Shown: positions 33,082 to 41,513, counted from the first letter of the stretch. The stretch: 54,342 bases of DNA from CAYFYJ01 sp964347415 (GCA_964347415.1 CAYFYJ010000014.1:1-54342); one strand, 5' to 3'. A program made the numbers and translations. Notes: generated by a model not told the origin, from the letters alone.

Positions 33082-33830
33082 TTCCTGACCTTTTTTTCTA
33101 TAACACTCTTTAATTCCTCAAAAACCTCTTCTGGCTGTTTTAAATGTAGGTTTAGTTTAGAAAAATAACTATTTATATTTTTTACGTCCCTTTTCAGCAG
33201 TTCTAGGGCCATTTGGTTATTGGCGGTCGTACCATGACTGAAGTCTATGAAGTAGGGTTTATTCCACAGGAGTATGTTGTATGCACTCAAATCACCATGC
33301 ACTAAACCGCTCTTGGTCAGTTTTTTTAAATCTCTGATTACGTCTTTGTAGACTGGTGACGCATCTTCTAATATCACATCTATTAACCTAGGAGCGGGTG
33401 TCCCATTCTCTCCGATGAGACCCATTATCAAAATGTTTTCTCGAGAGGTTATTGGTTCGGGACAATTGGCGCCAGCTTTAACAGCAATCTTCAGATTCTT
33501 AAATTCCCTCTTACACCATAGATTGACTATAGTCCTTTTCCTCTTCTTCAAGCCCTTGAACCTTGGGTCTCCTATTAGATACTTCCACATTTTTTTGAAA
33601 TCACAGGCTTCAGTTCGGTAAACCTTTATAGCAACCCACTCCTTTCTCGGTGTTAAACCCGACAGGATTACGGATTCTTTCCCTTCCTTTACCAAAGATT
33701 CGACCGTAATCTTCGTCTTGTTCAACAACTTATACAAAACCAAGAGTGTATGTTCGTCGAAGACGCCATGAACTGTCTTAAATTCCTTGTAATATTCTCT
33801 TTTCCGTTTTCTTTTTAATACCATAAACAT
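33078..33830 (-). CDS. rio1: RIO1-type atypical Ser/Thr kinase
   Basis: About 250 aa. Flexible P-loop-like LVKEGKESVILSG, catalytic lysine in VAIKVYRTEACDFK, catalytic loop GLVHGDLSAYNILL and metal site FIDFSHGTTANN. The S-A-Y-N and I-D-F-S-H pattern fits Rio1, a late small-subunit maturation kinase. The start is uncertain between two ATGs six bases apart. Confidence 0.93.
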   Translation of the reverse strand: MFMVLKRKRKREYYKEFKTVHGVFDEHTLLVLYKLLNKTKITVESLVKEGKESVILSGLTPRKEWVAIKVYRTEACDFKKMWKYLIGDPRFKGLKKRKRTIVNLWCKREFKNLKIAVKAGANCPEPITSRENILIMGLIGENGTPAPRLIDVILEDASPVYKDVIRDLKKLTKSGLVHGDLSAYNILLWNKPYFIDFSHGTTANNQMALELLKRDVKNINSYFSKLNLHLKQPEEVFEELKSVIEKKVRK

Positions 33831-33850
33831 CAAAATTAGGATGAAATAGT

Positions 33851-34195
33851 TTACTCAATAGAGATGTTCTTTAAACGGCCTTTCTTTTGTAACCACTTAG
33901 CCTGCGTTTTTGTGTATCTCCAAACTACATCTGCCCTCCTATCCGACATCACTTTCCAAGGCTGTATTAAAATTATATCTCCAACTCTGATCCAAACCCT
34001 TTTTCTCAATTTTCCAGGAATTCTGACGATTCTTTCTTTTCCATCGTCGCATTGGACACGTAGTTTGTCTGAACCAAGCATCAACTCGACTATACCGAGT
34101 AGCTCGCCTTCCTTCGGGAGCCTGATTCGTGCTATCTCTTCTTCAGCGGTCAGTTCCTTTCTCCCGCCCTTTTTATAACTCTTTCTAAATGCCAG
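33851..34195 (-). CDS. aif1A: translation initiation factor aIF1A, CTG start
   Basis: 114 aa, OB-fold: LPKEGELLGIVELMLGSDKL, CDDGKERIVRIPGKLRKRVW, IRVGDIILIQPWKVMSDRRADVVWRYT, all family-typical. The first ATG in frame is inside the conserved fold and would remove ~37 residues, including the basic AFRKSYKKGGRKE tail and strand 1. Upstream of that tail the frame has TAA, TTA, GGT, GAT, GGT, CTG: no ATG, GTG or TTG. AGGTG sits five bases before the CTG, the right spacing. So translation probably starts at CTG, unless the base is a sequencing error. Leads the rio1-KH-top6 operon. Confidence 0.9.
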   Translation of the reverse strand: MAFRKSYKKGGRKELTAEEEIARIRLPKEGELLGIVELMLGSDKLRVQCDDGKERIVRIPGKLRKRVWIRVGDIILIQPWKVMSDRRADVVWRYTKTQAKWLQKKGRLKNISIE

Positions 34196-34257
34196 ACCAT
34201 CACCTAATTATACTGTAAAAGTTGAAGATTTAAAAATTAATTTAAACTCTTAATATT

Positions 34258-34773
34258 ATGAAGATTTGGGTTTTGAGACTTGGGCATAGAAGAGGACGCG
34301 ACCCAAGATTGACTACACATGTAGTGTTAACAGCTAGAGCTTTAGGATGTGATGGAATCATACTTAGTGGCGAAAAAGACGATTCTATCATAGAAAATAT
34401 TAATGAAGTGGTTAAAGATTGGGGTAATCATTTTGAAGTGAGATATGAAAAGAACTGGAGAAAAATCATAAACAACTGGAAAGGAAAGACTGTTCATCTC
34501 ACTATGTATGGTTTACCGACGCAAGATAAAATCGATGAAATAAGAAAATTAAAAAACTTACTTGTTGTAGTTGGTTCTGAAAAGGTTCCTAGTGAGGTTT
34601 ATCATTTAGTTGATTTTAATGTTGCAATTACCAATCAACCACACAGTGAAGTTGCAAGTTTGGCTGTTTTTTTAGACAAATTATTCGAAGGCAAAGAATT
34701 AGGAAAAAAATTCAAGAATGCAAGAATAAAGATAATTCCCCAGAAAAATGGAAAGAAAACAATAAATCTATAA
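34258..34773 (+). CDS. trm56: tRNA (cytidine-56 2'-O) methyltransferase
   Basis: 171-aa SPOUT enzyme that methylates C56 in the T-loop, archaea only. N-terminus WVLRLGHRRGRDPRLTTHV with LTARALGCDGI is the family signature; VHLTMYGLPTQDKI and LLVVVGSEKVPSEVY form the knot; VAITNQPHSEVASLAVFLD is the dimer/SAM region. Divergent from the aIF1A operon. Confidence 0.95.
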   Translation: MKIWVLRLGHRRGRDPRLTTHVVLTARALGCDGIILSGEKDDSIIENINEVVKDWGNHFEVRYEKNWRKIINNWKGKTVHLTMYGLPTQDKIDEIRKLKNLLVVVGSEKVPSEVYHLVDFNVAITNQPHSEVASLAVFLDKLFEGKELGKKFKNARIKIIPQKNGKKTINL

Positions 34774-34777
34774 TTTC

Positions 34778-35701
34778 TTACCTAGTTGTCATTAACACAA
34801 CTCTACTTGGTTCAAACTCGTCCTCTATTTCATAACCCGTATACTCAGATAATTTTTTTGCGAATTCCACCACATCTTCGTGAAAAGGCATTGAATCCAT
34901 GGGCAATCTTTTTTGTGATTCACCAACCCACATATAACCCTTTGGTTCAACAAAATCTGGTTCTACCTTCAAGATTAATTTAGCATATTTCTCAGGATTT
35001 TTCATATTCAACCCTTTAACCAGAGTTATCCTGACAACTTTTCTACAATTAAAACTTTTCATCAATTCCAAACTTTCATTCATTCTTTTCCAACCGTCTT
35101 TAACTAGAGGATGATCAACTTTCATATAAGTCTCTTTATCTGGGGCACAAAGAGAAATGTAAAGGTTTGTTGGTTCAACCTCTAGTTTCTTTAATTTTTC
35201 TGGCGATGTACCTTTGGTCACCAGAAACGTTGAAAATTTTCTTCTGTGGAATTCTTTCAACAGTTCAGAGATTTTTGGATACAGCATGCTATCGCCGACC
35301 AAACTTAGAGCAGCATTGGTTGGGTTTTGTGCTTCTTCCCATTTCTTTCTATCGACTTTAAGATTTCCTTTGAATCCAGTCAACAACAATCTTTGAGCAT
35401 TGACCAACTCATCTATTATCTCAGAAGGTTCGTCTATCGCTTTCGCATTCATATCTTTTTCAAAAACGGGATGGAATGTTCGCCAGCAATAAACACATCT
35501 GTTCAAACATGATAAACTAACAGAGCATTGTAAACATCTGTGACTTTCGATTCCATACCATTTCTGTTTGAAACAAACTCTATCACGCCTTAAACTTTCT
35601 CTAGTCCATCTACAGATCTTAACAGCTGAGTGTTGATGTTTACCTACTATTCTGTAACCCTGTTTGTAGTACAGGTCCAAGAAATTTTTAGGGATTTGCA
35701 T
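34778..35701 (-). CDS. taw1: wybutosine synthesis radical SAM enzyme Taw1
   Basis: 308 aa. Condenses pyruvate carbon onto m1G37 to form the tricyclic wyosine base. Radical SAM motif SLSCLNRCVYCWRTFHP (C-x3-C-x2-C), with an earlier Cys pair for the second cluster (HRCLQCS and the KICRW Cys). LSLVGDSMLYPKI and WVGESQKRLPMDSMPFHEDV are typical. Convergent with trm56. Confidence 0.95.
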   Translation of the reverse strand: MQIPKNFLDLYYKQGYRIVGKHQHSAVKICRWTRESLRRDRVCFKQKWYGIESHRCLQCSVSLSCLNRCVYCWRTFHPVFEKDMNAKAIDEPSEIIDELVNAQRLLLTGFKGNLKVDRKKWEEAQNPTNAALSLVGDSMLYPKISELLKEFHRRKFSTFLVTKGTSPEKLKKLEVEPTNLYISLCAPDKETYMKVDHPLVKDGWKRMNESLELMKSFNCRKVVRITLVKGLNMKNPEKYAKLILKVEPDFVEPKGYMWVGESQKRLPMDSMPFHEDVVEFAKKLSEYTGYEIEDEFEPSRVVLMTTR

Positions 35702-35744
35702 AATCAATACTTCAAGCCAAAAATTAAAAATCTTTCTAATAGGA

Positions 35745-36173
35745 TTAAATCTCTTCTTTTATAACTCCAACTTCTATTGTCTCTGTTTCACTGACGCAAT
35801 TTGATTTCACTGTTACATCTAGATTATACTTGCCTTCCATCCCAAGGCCAGGGCTGACATACACGAATAAAGATTTCGCTTCTTCTGATCTGAGTGTGAA
35901 GGAATCTGGTTTTACTACTGCCCATTCTGGTCCCAACAAAGAAACTTGATATTTATCGCCAAAGCTGCCAGCATTCACAACTCGGAATCTGATTAATTCC
36001 CCCTTACCAACAACAGCATCAACTTCATCCTCGTCCGCAAACAGTATGAGTGAATAACCTTCACAATCCTCTTTGACGAAGAATGTATCTGAAAAATTTA
36101 TTGCAAATCCAGCGACTATGGTTATTATGGCTATGAGAGTGAGCAAGAATGCCAGGAAGCTATTCAATCTCAT
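35745..36173 (-). CDS. membrane-anchored extracellular beta-domain protein
   Basis: 142 aa: N-terminal helix (FLAFLLTLIAIITIVAGFAI), then one Ig-like domain (GELIRFRVVNAGSFGDKYQV, TLRSEEAKSLFVYVSPGLG, GKYNLDVTVKSNCVSE). The domain closely resembles the repeats of the large surface protein upstream in the same operon (YAYYSPEFG there, FVYVSPGLG here), so it is probably a paralogous single-repeat partner. Two Cys may pair. AGGTGA lies ahead of the ATG, overlapping the previous stop. Confidence 0.75.
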   Translation of the reverse strand: MRLNSFLAFLLTLIAIITIVAGFAINFSDTFFVKEDCEGYSLILFADEDEVDAVVGKGELIRFRVVNAGSFGDKYQVSLLGPEWAVVKPDSFTLRSEEAKSLFVYVSPGLGMEGKYNLDVTVKSNCVSETETIEVGVIKEEI

Positions 36174-36184
36174 TCAACAATCAC

Positions 36185-36349
36185 CTAGAATGTGGAAAGA
36201 AGCACATAGATTAAGTTTAATATTCCTATGATTAAACCAGTGACGACAATGAAGAAACCTAGGCCAGATTTCACTTTTGCCTCTGCGGCAACGGCAAGAA
36301 ACATGAAGAAACTTGCCAGTAGGAGAATTTTAGCTATCAGAAAATTCAC
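36185..36349 (-). CDS. 54-aa two-helix membrane protein, GTG start
   Basis: Reads MNFLIAKILLLASFFMFLAV then a short basic loop (EAKVKSG) and LGFFIVVTGLIIGILNLIYV. The GTG overlaps the stop of the large surface-protein gene as GTGA, the same geometry as the ATGA couplings elsewhere here. The stop is followed by the ribosome site of the next gene, so it fills an otherwise unexplained 170-base gap. Function unknown; possibly an anchor or assembly helper. Confidence 0.6.
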   Translation of the reverse strand: MNFLIAKILLLASFFMFLAVAAEAKVKSGLGFFIVVTGLIIGILNLIYVLLSTF

Positions 36350-37911
36350 CTCATCACGATCAAGTAAATGATAATAAGGATGATTATGACAACTATTATT
36401 GCGATTAACAAGGATCGGATTGCCCTGTTTTCATAGATTATGTCTATTATGCTTCCAGTAGGTAGCCAAGGAGTAGTTGTTGTCTCTTCCTCAGGAGTAG
36501 TTGTAGTTTCTTCTGGAGGGGCTGTTGTGGTTTCCTCGACTGTAGTAGTCTCTTCCTCAGGGGTAGTAGTCGTTTCTTCTTCTACAGTAGTAGTCGTCTC
36601 TTCTTCCACGGTTGTTGTCGGGACTTCTTCTTTTGCCAAGACCTCAATCGTCAGTTCTTCCGTGTCTTCACTCTTGGCCGATCTTGCAGTTAATTCTGCA
36701 GTTTGGGTCCCTATTACCCCAAACTCAGGACTGTAGTAAGCATAAACATTCTCTTCCTGCTCTGATTCGAGGGTTATTTTCCCAGGTCTTATAGCGGCCC
36801 ATATCACATCAGAAATTATATCGAATGTATCAGTAAGGGTTCCAGTATTCTTGATAGTTCCCTTGACCAACATTCCTTTACCACTTTCAATTTCAATTTC
36901 ATTCTTTTCTAGTGTCAATTCAACGCCGTAACATTTCTCGACCACAAAAGTTATTATGCCTTCTTTAGTTACGACATCAGATGCTACAATGAAAGAAATC
37001 TCATAAGTTCCTACTTCTTCCTTGAAGAACTCCAATTCTATTCTCCTAAACTCTTCTGGAGCAAGAGAAACAGTCATCTCATAATCTAAATCTTCTATCG
37101 TTAACGTATAACTATCATTCTTCAACCCGATGTTTTTAATCATCATCTCAAAAGCCTTTGCCTCCCCGCCACATGCTTTTACTTCTTCAGGGAAAGTAAC
37201 CTCAACATCATAACATTTTGTTACTTCTATGGTACTTTCAGCTGAGGCCCGAGCATAACTCGTGGCCGACTTAGCTTCTAACATAAGACCGTAGTTACCA
37301 TAATCCACACCTACTGGTAATAGCGTGATAGTTACTTCCTTTTCTTCTTCAGGTTCTAGAGTAAAACTCTCTTCTGGGAATGTTACAAAATCTCCAGCGT
37401 CTCCTGAGGCTGTCAAATAAACTTCTTCAGTATGTTCACCTGTATTCTTGACGGTAGCCGTCATTTCGTTCTCTTCACCTAGGCAAACCTTAAGGCTTTC
37501 AGGCATCTCCAATTCCAATATGTGATCGGGTATAACGTTTAATGTGAAGTTTATAGAAGTTCCTGACCCATCTGTAACAATTAACGTGCCCTCAAACAAA
37601 CCGTACTTTTCCTCGTAACAGTTAGGCGTTATGAACAAGTATATTTTTTCTGACCCTCCTGCTTCCAGGGTGGTCGTATCACTTGATAACGTGAACCAAC
37701 CTTCAGGTATCCCCTCGATATCGAAAAAATAAGTGTCTTCCAATTCACCCATATTTTTAACTTCTATATCATAAGCTGCTATACCACATGGCGCTGCATC
37801 AATCGCCTTTGGTGTTATATCAACAGATACTTCATAGTCCGCAGCAAGAGACACTGGGATGAGTAAAAGAACAGCAAAAAATACGAAGGATAAAAATTTC
37901 CTATCCATCAT
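36346..37911 (-). CDS. large surface protein: Ig-like repeats, Glu/Thr stalk, C-terminal anchor
   Basis: About 521 aa. Signal peptide (FVFFAVLLLIPVSLAA), then four NPCBM-/NEW3-like beta domains (roughly 25-130, 132-235, 237-330, 331-430), each starting with a Cys (APCG, KVCLG, KACGG, KCYGV) and containing V-K-N-T/M-G. A stalk of about 50 residues of repeated EEETTTTPEE blocks follows, then a helix (SLLIAIIVVIIILIIIYLIV) and the short tail MR. The stalk is a likely O-glycosylation zone holding the domains off the membrane. First gene of a three-gene surface operon. Could be an S-layer-like or adhesion protein. Confidence 0.82.
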   Translation of the reverse strand: MMDRKFLSFVFFAVLLLIPVSLAADYEVSVDITPKAIDAAPCGIAAYDIEVKNMGELEDTYFFDIEGIPEGWFTLSSDTTTLEAGGSEKIYLFITPNCYEEKYGLFEGTLIVTDGSGTSINFTLNVIPDHILELEMPESLKVCLGEENEMTATVKNTGEHTEEVYLTASGDAGDFVTFPEESFTLEPEEEKEVTITLLPVGVDYGNYGLMLEAKSATSYARASAESTIEVTKCYDVEVTFPEEVKACGGEAKAFEMMIKNIGLKNDSYTLTIEDLDYEMTVSLAPEEFRRIELEFFKEEVGTYEISFIVASDVVTKEGIITFVVEKCYGVELTLEKNEIEIESGKGMLVKGTIKNTGTLTDTFDIISDVIWAAIRPGKITLESEQEENVYAYYSPEFGVIGTQTAELTARSAKSEDTEELTIEVLAKEEVPTTTVEEETTTTVEEETTTTPEEETTTVEETTTAPPEETTTTPEEETTTTPWLPTGSIIDIIYENRAIRSLLIAIIVVIIILIIIYLIVMR

Positions 37912-38021
37912 TATCAAGAATATATGTGGGCGTCAAAGAATTTAACCGTTTTTTAGAAACATTTATATTCTTAACGGAACTCAGATAGAAAAAAAATTAA
38001 TAGAAAACATAAAACGTCAGA

Positions 38022-38032
38022 TTTTATAAATT
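38022..38032 (+). promoter_or_regulatory. TATA box of tRNA-Thr
   Basis: TTTTATAAATT centred about 30 bases before the mature tRNA 5' end, the expected place for an archaeal tRNA promoter. Confidence 0.65.
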
Positions 38033-38055
38033 AATTCAACAGTATAATGGATTAA

Positions 38056-38147
38056 GCCTCGGTGGCTCAGCCCGGTAGAGCGGCTGGCTTGTATTGATCC
38101 GATCACGAGTGACCAGCATGTCGGGGGTTCAAATCCCTCCCGAGGCT
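38056..38147 (+). tRNA. tRNA-Thr(UGU) with an 18-nt intron
   Basis: Acceptor GCCTCGG/CCGAGGC, D-stem GCTC/GAGC, anticodon stem GCTGG/CCAGC, T-arm GGGGG-TTCAAAT-CCCTC, discriminator T as in several archaeal tRNA-Thr. Anticodon TGT at 38090-38092. The intron at 38094-38111 lies between positions 37 and 38. TTGT (38089) pairs with ACGA (38105), flanked by three-base bulges: a bulge-helix-bulge splice motif. The intron itself is a GAT-CCG-ATC mini-hairpin. Confidence 0.92.
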
Positions 38148-38158
38148 TAGGCTCGAAC

Positions 38159-39031
38159 ATGATTGAAAAACATTTTAATAAAGACCTAGAACCATTTACA
38201 GAAAAAATTAAAGGAACGATTTTTGAAGCGTATAAGAATGATGTTGGAAACGGGGACATTACCACTGAAGCCGTAATTAAACCCATGATAATCAAAGCTG
38301 TGATAAAATCCAAAGAAGGTGGTATCTTGGCAGGAGTTTACGAGGTTCGTTATCTTTTTGAAAAATTAGACGTTAAGATAAAACCATTCTTCAATGATGG
38401 TGATGAAATCAAAAAAGGTTCTATTATTATGGAAATAGAAGGAGACATCAAAAAAATACTACAAGCCGAGAGGACTGTTCTTAATTTCATATCAAGATTG
38501 AGTGGTGTGGCCACGGCGACTAATCAAATAACCAAAAAAACAAGATTAAAGGTCGCGGCAACAAGAAAAACGATTCTACCTTTTAATGATAAACGGGCAG
38601 TAGTCTTGGGTGGTGGTTATACGCATAGATTAGGACTATTCGATCAGTACTTGATAAAAGACAACCATATCACAGCAGTACAAAAAGAATTGAATTGTAG
38701 TCGCATTGATGCTATCAAGGAATGTATAAGAAGAGTGAAAAAAATCAACAGAAAAAATATAGCAATAGAGATTGAAGTGGAAAATTTTGCTGAAGCGATG
38801 GCGGCGGCAGGAGAAAGACCTGATATAATCATGCTCGATAACATGAAGATTGATGATATAAAAAGAGTTGTAAAGAAACTCCGGAACTCCGGAATCATTC
38901 TAGAAGTTTCAGGTGGCATAACATCGGAGAATATAAGAAAAATCGAAGGTATAGGAGTTGATGTGGTTTCATCTGGTCATATTACATATTCATTTAAACC
39001 TTTGGAAATGGGTCTAGAGGTTCTGATATGA
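38159..39031 (+). CDS. nadC: nicotinate-nucleotide pyrophosphorylase
   Basis: 290 aa. Quinolinate phosphoribosyltransferase, making NaMN for NAD synthesis. Marks: DVGNGDITTEAVI, LQAERTVLNFISRLSGVAT, AATRKTILPFNDKRAVVLGGGYTHRLGLFDQYLIKDNH in pieces, IEIEVENFAEA, IIMLDNM, LEVSGGI. It begins 12 bases after the tRNA and overlaps nadA by ATGA. No nadB is visible in the window. Confidence 0.96.
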   Translation: MIEKHFNKDLEPFTEKIKGTIFEAYKNDVGNGDITTEAVIKPMIIKAVIKSKEGGILAGVYEVRYLFEKLDVKIKPFFNDGDEIKKGSIIMEIEGDIKKILQAERTVLNFISRLSGVATATNQITKKTRLKVAATRKTILPFNDKRAVVLGGGYTHRLGLFDQYLIKDNHITAVQKELNCSRIDAIKECIRRVKKINRKNIAIEIEVENFAEAMAAAGERPDIIMLDNMKIDDIKRVVKKLRNSGIILEVSGGITSENIRKIEGIGVDVVSSGHITYSFKPLEMGLEVLI

Positions 39032-39924
39032 ACCTAAATTTAATCAAAAAAATCAACGAGTTGAAGAAAAAAAAGAATGCCACCATCCTCGTCCATAACT
39101 ATCAGAAACCGGAAATTTACAGGATAGCTGATTTTATCGGAGATTCCCTTGAATTGAGTAAAAAAGCAGTCGAGACAGACTCTGATATAATCGTGTTTTG
39201 TGGCGTTGATTTCATGGCGGAGTCAGCAAAGATACTGAATCCTGAAAAAAAGGTCTTAATCCCAGTCAGAAATGCCCTATGTCCTATGGCAGGTATGGTC
39301 AACAGAAAAGAGTTATTGGATTTAAAAAAACAATATTCTGGAGCGGCCGTAGTTTCTTATGTTAATACTAGAGCAGAAACCAAGGCAGAATCAGACATAT
39401 GTTGCACTTCTGCCAATGCAGTTAATGTGGTTAATTCATTATCTAACGAACAAATAATATTTGTCCCAGACGAAAATCTAGCGAATTACGTTCAATCCAA
39501 GACTGATAAAAAAATAATTCCTTGGAAAGGGTTTTGTTATGTTCATGCCAAAGTTACTGCAAAACAGGTTTTAGAAGCGAAAAAAAATCATCCAGATGCC
39601 AAAGTCTTAGTTCACCCTGAATGTAATATGGATGTCATAAGATTGGCAGATTATGTCTGCAGCACCAGTCAAATGTTATACCGTGCCAAGGAGGATGATG
39701 CAAAAAAATTCATAGCAGTTACTGAGAATGGCATGGTAGAAAGGTTGAAACTAGAAACACCTGATAAAGAGTTCTACATGATTGGTACCACTTGTGTTCA
39801 GATGAAAAAGAATACACTTGCTTTAGTTTTAAAATCTCTCCAAAAAGAAAACTATCCAGTTAACATAAATAAGGAAGTAATGAAAAAAGCGAGAATGGCT
39901 TTAGATAGAATGCTCAGTCTATAA
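39028..39924 (+). CDS. nadA: quinolinate synthase
   Basis: 298-aa NadA. It joins iminoaspartate and DHAP using a [4Fe-4S] cluster. The three cluster Cys are probably in IIVFCGVDFMAES / ALCPMAGM, SDICCTSANA and GTTCVQMKKN. HPECNMDVIRLADYVCSTSQM and VHAKVT match the phosphate and substrate loops. Second gene of the nadC-nadA pair, so de novo NAD synthesis from aspartate is likely if an aspartate oxidase or dehydrogenase exists elsewhere. Confidence 0.96.
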   Translation: MNLNLIKKINELKKKKNATILVHNYQKPEIYRIADFIGDSLELSKKAVETDSDIIVFCGVDFMAESAKILNPEKKVLIPVRNALCPMAGMVNRKELLDLKKQYSGAAVVSYVNTRAETKAESDICCTSANAVNVVNSLSNEQIIFVPDENLANYVQSKTDKKIIPWKGFCYVHAKVTAKQVLEAKKNHPDAKVLVHPECNMDVIRLADYVCSTSQMLYRAKEDDAKKFIAVTENGMVERLKLETPDKEFYMIGTTCVQMKKNTLALVLKSLQKENYPVNINKEVMKKARMALDRMLSL

Positions 39925-39971
39925 AAAAATTAATTTAAATCCTTCAAATCATTCTTATTTTAAGTGATTTT

Positions 39972-40913
39972 ATGGGAAGGGGTTCAGGTTATGGTAAAGT
40001 CATACTCTTCGGAGAACATTTTGTAGTTCATGGTGTTCCTGGTATTGTGTCAGCGATGGGCGCTACTTGTGATGCTGAAGTCAAGAAGGTCAATAGACTC
40101 GGCATCAATATAAGAGATGAAAGAAAGGGCTCGAAGGATTATGCTGAGAAGAAGAAAATTCAACAAAAAGAATCGATCGATAGAATGCTTGAGGCGATGG
40201 GGTTGGAGAGAAATATTTCTATGGAGATCTGGTTGGGTGGTAATCTTCCTGGTTTTAGTGGTATTGGGGCCTCTGCTGCAAGTAGCGTAGCAATAGCAAG
40301 AGCAATATCAGAAGAGTTCGGATTAAACTTATCCGATAATAGGATTAACGAAGCTGCATATGAAGCTGAGAAAGCGTATGCTGGCACGCCCTCGGGAATA
40401 GATAACACTGCTGCTACCTTTGGGGGTTTGATTTGGTTCGAGAAAAATTTAACTGGTGGGCCCAACAAGATAGAGAGGTTGAACATAGAAAAACCAGTCG
40501 AGATCATAATGGCCAATTCTGGCATAGTCGCAGATACCAAAGAAATGGTTTTAGGTGTGGCAGAAAGAAAGAAAAAACATCCTGAAATTTACGGTCGACT
40601 TTTTAAAGAATATGAAGAATTGTCCTATAAAGCAAGAAAAGCTCTAGAAGATTTTGATTTGAGGCGAGTCGGGGAATTGATGAACGACAACCACCGTCTG
40701 TTACAGGGAATAGAAGTGTCTTGTAAAGAATTAGATTATTTAGTTGACCTTGCAAGAAGGAATGGTGCTTATGGAGCAAAGTTGACTGGTGGTGGTGGTG
40801 GTGGTTGCATGGTTGCTTTAACCCCTGGAAAAGAATTACAGGAGAGAGTTGCAGGAACAATAGAAAAAGAAGGTTTCAGAATTCTGAAGACAAAAGTCGG
40901 TGTAAAGAAATAA
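39972..40913 (+). CDS. mvk: mevalonate kinase
   Basis: 313-aa GHMP kinase. N-terminal GYGKVILFGEHFVVHGVPGI, ATP-binding LPGFSGIGASAASSVAIARA, catalytic-base region EKAYAGTPSGIDNTAATFGG and C-terminal KLTGGGGGGCMVAL. It makes mevalonate 5-phosphate. First gene of the isoprenoid cluster. Its last 38 bases overlap the convergent idi gene. Confidence 0.96.
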   Translation: MGRGSGYGKVILFGEHFVVHGVPGIVSAMGATCDAEVKKVNRLGINIRDERKGSKDYAEKKKIQQKESIDRMLEAMGLERNISMEIWLGGNLPGFSGIGASAASSVAIARAISEEFGLNLSDNRINEAAYEAEKAYAGTPSGIDNTAATFGGLIWFEKNLTGGPNKIERLNIEKPVEIIMANSGIVADTKEMVLGVAERKKKHPEIYGRLFKEYEELSYKARKALEDFDLRRVGELMNDNHRLLQGIEVSCKELDYLVDLARRNGAYGAKLTGGGGGGCMVALTPGKELQERVAGTIEKEGFRILKTKVGVKK

Positions 40914-41406
40914 CTCTGTCGAGACACAACCTTAACCAATAAGTGTAATTATTAGGATTTTTTTCTGCATCCCTTTTTAGTTTTTTTAAATCAATCCATC
41001 TCCATTCATCAACTTCTTCTGGATTTGGAATGGGTTTTCCATCAAAATTCCCAAAAAAGACATGGTCATATTCATGCTCGAAAAGCCCGTTATCGAATTT
41101 TACCTTATATGTGAATGTGAACATTTTTCTGACTTCACAATCGAATCCCATCTCCTCCTTTAATCTTCTGTGTACAGCCTGTTCTAGAGTCTCGTCGGGT
41201 CTTTGATGACTACAGCAAGTGTTCGTCCATAAACCAGCAGAATGATATTTTGTTCTCGCCCTCCTCTGGAGAAGTAATTCACCCTTAGAATTAAAAACAA
41301 ATAAAGAAAAACATCTATGAAGGTTTCCTTCCCGATGTGTTTTTATTTTCTCCCCTTTCCCAATTACATTATCGTTCTTGTCGACCAACAATATGTACTC
41401 AGGCAT
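40876..41406 (-). CDS. idi: isopentenyl-diphosphate isomerase, type I
   Basis: 176-aa Nudix IDI. Active-site Cys in LWTNTCCSHQRPDE, Glu/metal region RRLKEEMGFDCEV and FEHEYDHVFFG, then WRWIDLKKL. It interconverts IPP and DMAPP. Most archaea use the unrelated FMN-dependent type II enzyme; type I is limited to some lineages, so transfer is possible. Encoded against the surrounding pathway genes, overlapping the mvk 3' end. Confidence 0.95.
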   Translation of the reverse strand: MPEYILLVDKNDNVIGKGEKIKTHREGNLHRCFSLFVFNSKGELLLQRRARTKYHSAGLWTNTCCSHQRPDETLEQAVHRRLKEEMGFDCEVRKMFTFTYKVKFDNGLFEHEYDHVFFGNFDGKPIPNPEEVDEWRWIDLKKLKRDAEKNPNNYTYWLRLCLDRVISLHRLLSSEF

Positions 41407-41513
41407 TCTATCACTTGTAGACTATGTTCAAATCAAGTAAATTTAAAAGTTTTATTATTTCACAATAGATGTATTTTTAAATAATTACGTCTTATATACA
41501 ACACTGTGGTTTA

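Noticed and set aside
36440..36640. Possible tandem DNA repeat or CRISPR-like array
   Set aside because: The periodicity comes from EEETTTT codons in one coding frame; no spacers or fixed-length direct repeats.
36440..36736. Long plus-strand frame rich in Val and Ser opposite the surface-protein stalk
   Set aside because: It mirrors the Glu/Thr repeat on the minus strand; no ribosome site, no family, and low complexity explains the open frame.
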